From contig NZ_WRPP01000001.1 in assembly GCF_009760405.1 (NCBI RefSeq), forward strand, positions 744,001-808,000: a stretch of DNA of 64,000 nt, written 5' to 3'. The translations under genes were made by a program, and so were the position numbers. Below the pieces are notes generated by a model, which was not told the DNA's origin, searched no databases, and saw nothing but the letters and a program-made list of their open reading frames with translations. Shown piece after piece: positions 61,235 through 64,000 of this stretch (positions are counted from its first letter, which is position 1; each line of letters opens with the position of its first letter). The stretch is from Nocardia terrae (lineage in GTDB: Bacteria; Actinomycetota; Actinomycetes; Mycobacteriales; Mycobacteriaceae).

Positions 61235-62230
61235 TTGTCGGACAACAGAACATGGCGGACGGCGGCCTTGGTCGCGGCCGTGTTGGCGATTGTCGCGAGC
61301 CTGCCCGTCAGCGCGTCGGCGGATCGGTTCCCGAGGCGCACCGGCGTCGTGCATTCCGATCGAATCGGTCCGCATTGGGAGCGGGTGGAGGTGGATTCGG
61401 TGTCCATGGGACGTCCGGTCACCCTGGACGTGCTGCACGGTTCCGGTGACGGACCCCGGCCGACCCTCTACCTCCTCGACGGCGTCGACGCCGAGGGTGT
61501 GTCGGATTGGCTGACCAAGGGCCACGCCGCGGACTTCTTCGCCGACAAACCGGTCGACGTGGTCTTCCCCGCAGGCGCCACCGGCAGTATGTACACCGAT
61601 TGGGAGCACCCCGACACCACCCTCGGCTGGAACCGCTGGGACACCTTCCTCACCGGCGAACTGCCCGGCGTCATCGAGCCCTACCTGCACTCCGACGGGC
61701 AGCGCGCGATCGCGGGCGTCTCCATGGGCGCGCAGGGCGCGATGATGCTGGCCCACCGCCATCCGGGCCTGTATCGCGCCGTCGCCGGGCTGAGCGGCTG
61801 CTATTCCACGGTGGACGGCACGGGCAGCGCGGTCACCGCGCTCACGGTCGCCTCGCGCGGCGGGAATGTGATGAAGATGTGGGGACCGCCCGGCACCCTC
61901 GACTGGATCTCGCACGACAGCACGGTCGGTGCGGAAGCATTGCGCGGCACGGTCATCTATCTCTCGGCCGCGTCCGGCGTTCCGGGTGCGCCCGATTTGA
62001 CGGAGCTGCTGAGGTCTCCGGATATCGTCGGCTCGTTGCAGGCCGCCGGTGGCGGTGTCGCGTTGGAGGCCGGTGCCCGGATCTGCACCGAGAATTTCGC
62101 GAGACGATTGACCGACTTGGGGATTCCCGCCACCGTGCATTACGAGCCGACCGGAATTCATGCCTGGGAGGATTTCTCGGCGCAGCTGGGTCCGGCCTGG
62201 GACACGCTCGCGACCGCGTTCGGGCGGTGA
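61235..62230 (+). CDS. secreted esterase, antigen 85/mycolyltransferase-like family
   Basis: A 331-residue exported alpha/beta hydrolase. The signal peptide has core AALVAAVLAIVASLPV and ends SASA at about residue 29. The mature part follows the esterase-D/antigen 85 pattern: PTLYLLDGVD, VFPAGATGSMYTDW, the nucleophile elbow AGVSMGAQGAM with Ser163, and a terminal GIHAWEDF with the likely catalytic His. In mycolic-acid bacteria such proteins transfer mycolates to trehalose or arabinogalactan. TTG 61235 has GGAG 5 bases upstream and begins the signal sequence; no ATG/GTG suits better. Confidence 0.85.
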   Translation: MSDNRTWRTAALVAAVLAIVASLPVSASADRFPRRTGVVHSDRIGPHWERVEVDSVSMGRPVTLDVLHGSGDGPRPTLYLLDGVDAEGVSDWLTKGHAADFFADKPVDVVFPAGATGSMYTDWEHPDTTLGWNRWDTFLTGELPGVIEPYLHSDGQRAIAGVSMGAQGAMMLAHRHPGLYRAVAGLSGCYSTVDGTGSAVTALTVASRGGNVMKMWGPPGTLDWISHDSTVGAEALRGTVIYLSAASGVPGAPDLTELLRSPDIVGSLQAAGGGVALEAGARICTENFARRLTDLGIPATVHYEPTGIHAWEDFSAQLGPAWDTLATAFGR

Positions 62231-62265
62231 ATTCACTGCCCGAATCGGCTGCGGCACCGCCTATC

Positions 62266-62508
62266 TCAATGCCGGAAACCGTATCGGGGTAGTCGGCGCA
62301 GTCCGGGCCGGATCCGCCCGTCCACCGTCACGGCCAATCCGGCGTGTACCGCCGCCACGGTGAAATCGGACGCCTCCTTCCAGGTGGCCGCGTATTCCAT
62401 GGTGAGTTCGGCTCCGTCGTCGGGGCCGCCCAGATAGACGGTGACCCGGTGCGTGAGCGCTTCCCCCGAGCTGTCGAACAAGACCTTGCTTTCGGTGATG
62501 CCGGTCAT
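62266..62508 (-). CDS. hypothetical protein, 80 aa
   Basis: A small soluble protein beginning MTGITESKVLFDSSGEALTH and continuing VTVYLGGPDDGAELTMEYA, with a helix (FTVAAVHAGLAV) and a basic C terminus. I do not recognise a family. ATG 62508 with GGAG about 8-11 bases upstream is preferred; the frame is open to 62637 without support. It is convergent with the esterase gene. Confidence 0.6.
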   Translation of the reverse strand: MTGITESKVLFDSSGEALTHRVTVYLGGPDDGAELTMEYAATWKEASDFTVAAVHAGLAVTVDGRIRPGLRRLPRYGFRH

Positions 62509-62813
62509 GTGTGCTGCTCCTCGATGTGTCCGGGAGCCGCGCGACCGACCCCTGCGGCGGCCACGCGTCTCTGTGGCCGAAAGTAACTGGAATACCGTGG
62601 ATGAGAACGTGTTCAGGGCGCCGCTTGGAAATGTCACAAGCCCCGCGCGAGTTTTGTTGTTACCCGATGGAACAGAAACATTCTCGTCTCAAACATGCAG
62701 GGTGCGAACGGGAACGAGTCGCCGGCTGCTCCCGGTCACAATCCGACCGGCGTCCGGATTGTGAGTGTTCGGAACGTTCGTCGTGTCCCCTCGTCGCGTC
62801 GCCCGCGAGTTTC
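62509..62813. other. intergenic region upstream of the lipase gene
   Basis: About 300 bases between divergent genes with no credible ORF. A locally AT-richer stretch near 62640-62700 may hold the promoter of the 80-aa gene; nothing else stands out. Confidence 0.35.
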
Positions 62814-62819
62814 TACGCT
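62814..62819 (+). promoter_or_regulatory. -10 hexamer TACGCT for the lipase gene (leaderless)
   Basis: TACGCT ends 7 bases before ATG 62827. Confidence 0.5.
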
Positions 62820-62826
62820 GCCGGGC

Positions 62827-64000
62827 ATGAGGATTCGTGTGCCGATCGCGATCATCGGCGCTCTGATGGTGGTGGCGGCCTCGGGATCGGCTGCCGCACA
62901 ACCACTGCTACCCGCACCGGACCCGGACCCGTTCTACGCCGCCCCCGCCGACATCGCCGACCACCAGCCCGGCGACGTGCTGGCCGTGCGCAGCATGCCC
63001 GCGCTGGCGAGCTTCCCCGACACCGACGTCACGCTGATCAAGTTCCGCTCCACCAGTTCCGAGGACCGGCCGATCGCGGCCACCACCACCGTGCTCTCCC
63101 CGCACAACCGCCGCCCGGACGCCCCGCTGCTGTCTCTGCAGGAGATCATCAACGGCCTGGGCGCGCAGTGCGCCATCTCCCGGGAGCTCTACACCACCGA
63201 CCCCAACCTCATGATCCGGGAGGCCCCGGCCTGGAACTTCATGCTGCAGCGCGGCTGGAGCGTGGCCCTGCCCGACCATCTCGGGCCCCGGGTCGCCTAC
63301 GGCGCGGCCAGACTCGGCGGGCAGATCACCCTCGACGGCATCCGCGCGGTCCAGCGGGTGCCCGAATTGAACCTCGAGCACAGCCCGGTCGGCCTGGCCG
63401 GATACTCCGGCGGCGGCATGGCCACCGCGTGGGCGGCCGCCATGGCCGCGACCTACGCCCCCGAACTGCACATCGCGGGCGCGGCCATGGGCGGCGTCCC
63501 GATGAACCTGGTCTCCATGCTGGAAACCCTGGGCATGAACCGGCATCCGGCGTTCGGGCTGGCGCTCGCGGCCGGCCTGGGCCTGGAACGCGAATACCCC
63601 GACCGCTTTCCGCTCACCGACCAGCTCAACGACCGCGGCCTGGCCATTCGCGACCGGCTGGTCAACAGCTGCACCAACGACATCCTCGCCGCGGGCGCGG
63701 GCCAGGGCGCGCTCGACATCGCCAAGACGACCGTCATGACCGAGGACCCGCAGGCTCGCTCGGTCGTGGAGGAGAACAGCCTCGAGCTCTACAGCGGCAT
63801 CCCGAACATGCCCGTATTCGAATGGCATTCACCCATCGACGGCCTGATCCCGGTGGACGCCATCACCGACACCATCCACCGCTACTGCGCCGCCGGGGCG
63901 AAGGTCATGTCCCAACTGGAGCCGGTCCCCGACCACCTCACCGCCGCAGTGCTGGGAGTCCCGTCCGCGCTCATGTGGCTGGATGCCCGCATGCGCGGCG
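62827..64000 (+). CDS. secreted LIP-family lipase (3' partial)
   Basis: The frame is open from ATG 62827 to the window end, 391 residues so far. A signal peptide (MRIRVPIAIIGALMVVAAS, cleavage near SAAAQP) is followed by the secretory-lipase (LIP) fold: DVLAVRSMPAL, then TTVLSPHNRRPDAPLLSLQE, VALPDHLGP, and the nucleophile GYSGGGMATAW with Ser194. An Asp in HSPIDGLIPV is a candidate acid. Cys residues at ~114, ~282 and ~349 suggest disulfides. Proteins of this family from mycolic-acid bacteria hydrolyse triacylglycerols outside the cell. The C terminus, with the catalytic His, is outside or at the window edge. Confidence 0.9.
   Translation, partial: MRIRVPIAIIGALMVVAASGSAAAQPLLPAPDPDPFYAAPADIADHQPGDVLAVRSMPALASFPDTDVTLIKFRSTSSEDRPIAATTTVLSPHNRRPDAPLLSLQEIINGLGAQCAISRELYTTDPNLMIREAPAWNFMLQRGWSVALPDHLGPRVAYGAARLGGQITLDGIRAVQRVPELNLEHSPVGLAGYSGGGMATAWAAAMAATYAPELHIAGAAMGGVPMNLVSMLETLGMNRHPAFGLALAAGLGLEREYPDRFPLTDQLNDRGLAIRDRLVNSCTNDILAAGAGQGALDIAKTTVMTEDPQARSVVEENSLELYSGIPNMPVFEWHSPIDGLIPVDAITDTIHRYCAAGAKVMSQLEPVPDHLTAAVLGVPSALMWLDARMRG

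Noticed and set aside
61060..61449. 129-aa open frame upstream of the esterase
   Set aside because: It spans the leader hairpin and runs out of frame into the esterase signal peptide; no conserved motif.

Overview
The window comes from a high-GC actinobacterium of the mycolic-acid group, most likely Nocardia or a close relative. Four things point there. One is the gene order nadD-rsfS-gpgP-octT-degV, comEA-comEC-holA-rpsT, ATP-grasp/alpha-E/transglutaminase, lepA, trehalase, cys sulfate transporter, which I recall from mycobacterial genomes. The others are an LGFP-repeat envelope protein, an antigen-85-type esterase, and many start codons that sit only 6-8 nt after a TANNNT -10 hexamer (leaderless transcripts). 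I saw no tRNA, rRNA, CRISPR, prophage or complete insertion sequence.

Layout. 1-3.2 kb: a VWA (CoxE-like) protein cut by the window edge, an orphan hypothetical, a YjbQ-family protein, and a scar where a divergent SDR/TetR gene pair has lost both 5' ends. 3.2-20.2 kb: conserved housekeeping block covering NAD synthesis, ribosome silencing, methylglucose-lipopolysaccharide precursor enzymes, DNA uptake, DNA polymerase III delta, ribosomal protein S20, the uncharacterised ATP-grasp/alpha-E/transglutaminase trio, an aquaporin, a PemK-like protein and LepA. 20.2-24.9 kb: an insertion into that block, with a G-rich 26-bp tandem repeat, a Pro/Ala-rich protein and a dynamin-like GTPase whose Walker A lysine is replaced by Met. 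24.9-33 kb: trehalase-type GH15 enzyme, small membrane proteins, an M48 peptidase, and the sulfate ABC transporter operon preceded by a leaderless cysteine-containing leader peptide. 33-41.7 kb: flavin monooxygenase, single-chain acyl-CoA carboxylase, COG0523 GTPase and a PucR regulator interrupted in frame by a REP-like inverted pair. 41.7-44.1 kb: uricase and a purine permease. 44.2-48.3 kb: molybdenum cofactor genes moaE, moaCB, moeA, moaA, moaD. 48.3-53.2 kb: mixed accessory genes, a moaA fragment, nadE, a TetR/flavin-reductase pair and a G1 (eqolisin-type) peptidase. 53.2-56.6 kb: nrdHIE behind two NrdR boxes. 56.6-64 kb: a decapitated beta-lactamase, DUF2332, a small repeat element, a 13E12-type HNH protein, an esterase and a secreted lipase cut by the window edge.

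Functional links. gpgP and octT act on glucosylglycerate precursors. subI-cysTWA import sulfate, and the leader peptide probably senses charged tRNA-Cys. PucR, uricase and the permease form a purine-catabolism neighbourhood, and the Moco genes nearby would serve molybdenum enzymes such as xanthine dehydrogenase. The strongest unexplained items are the Pro-rich protein/dynamin pair with its G-rich repeats, the REP-like insertion in pucR, and the leader peptide.
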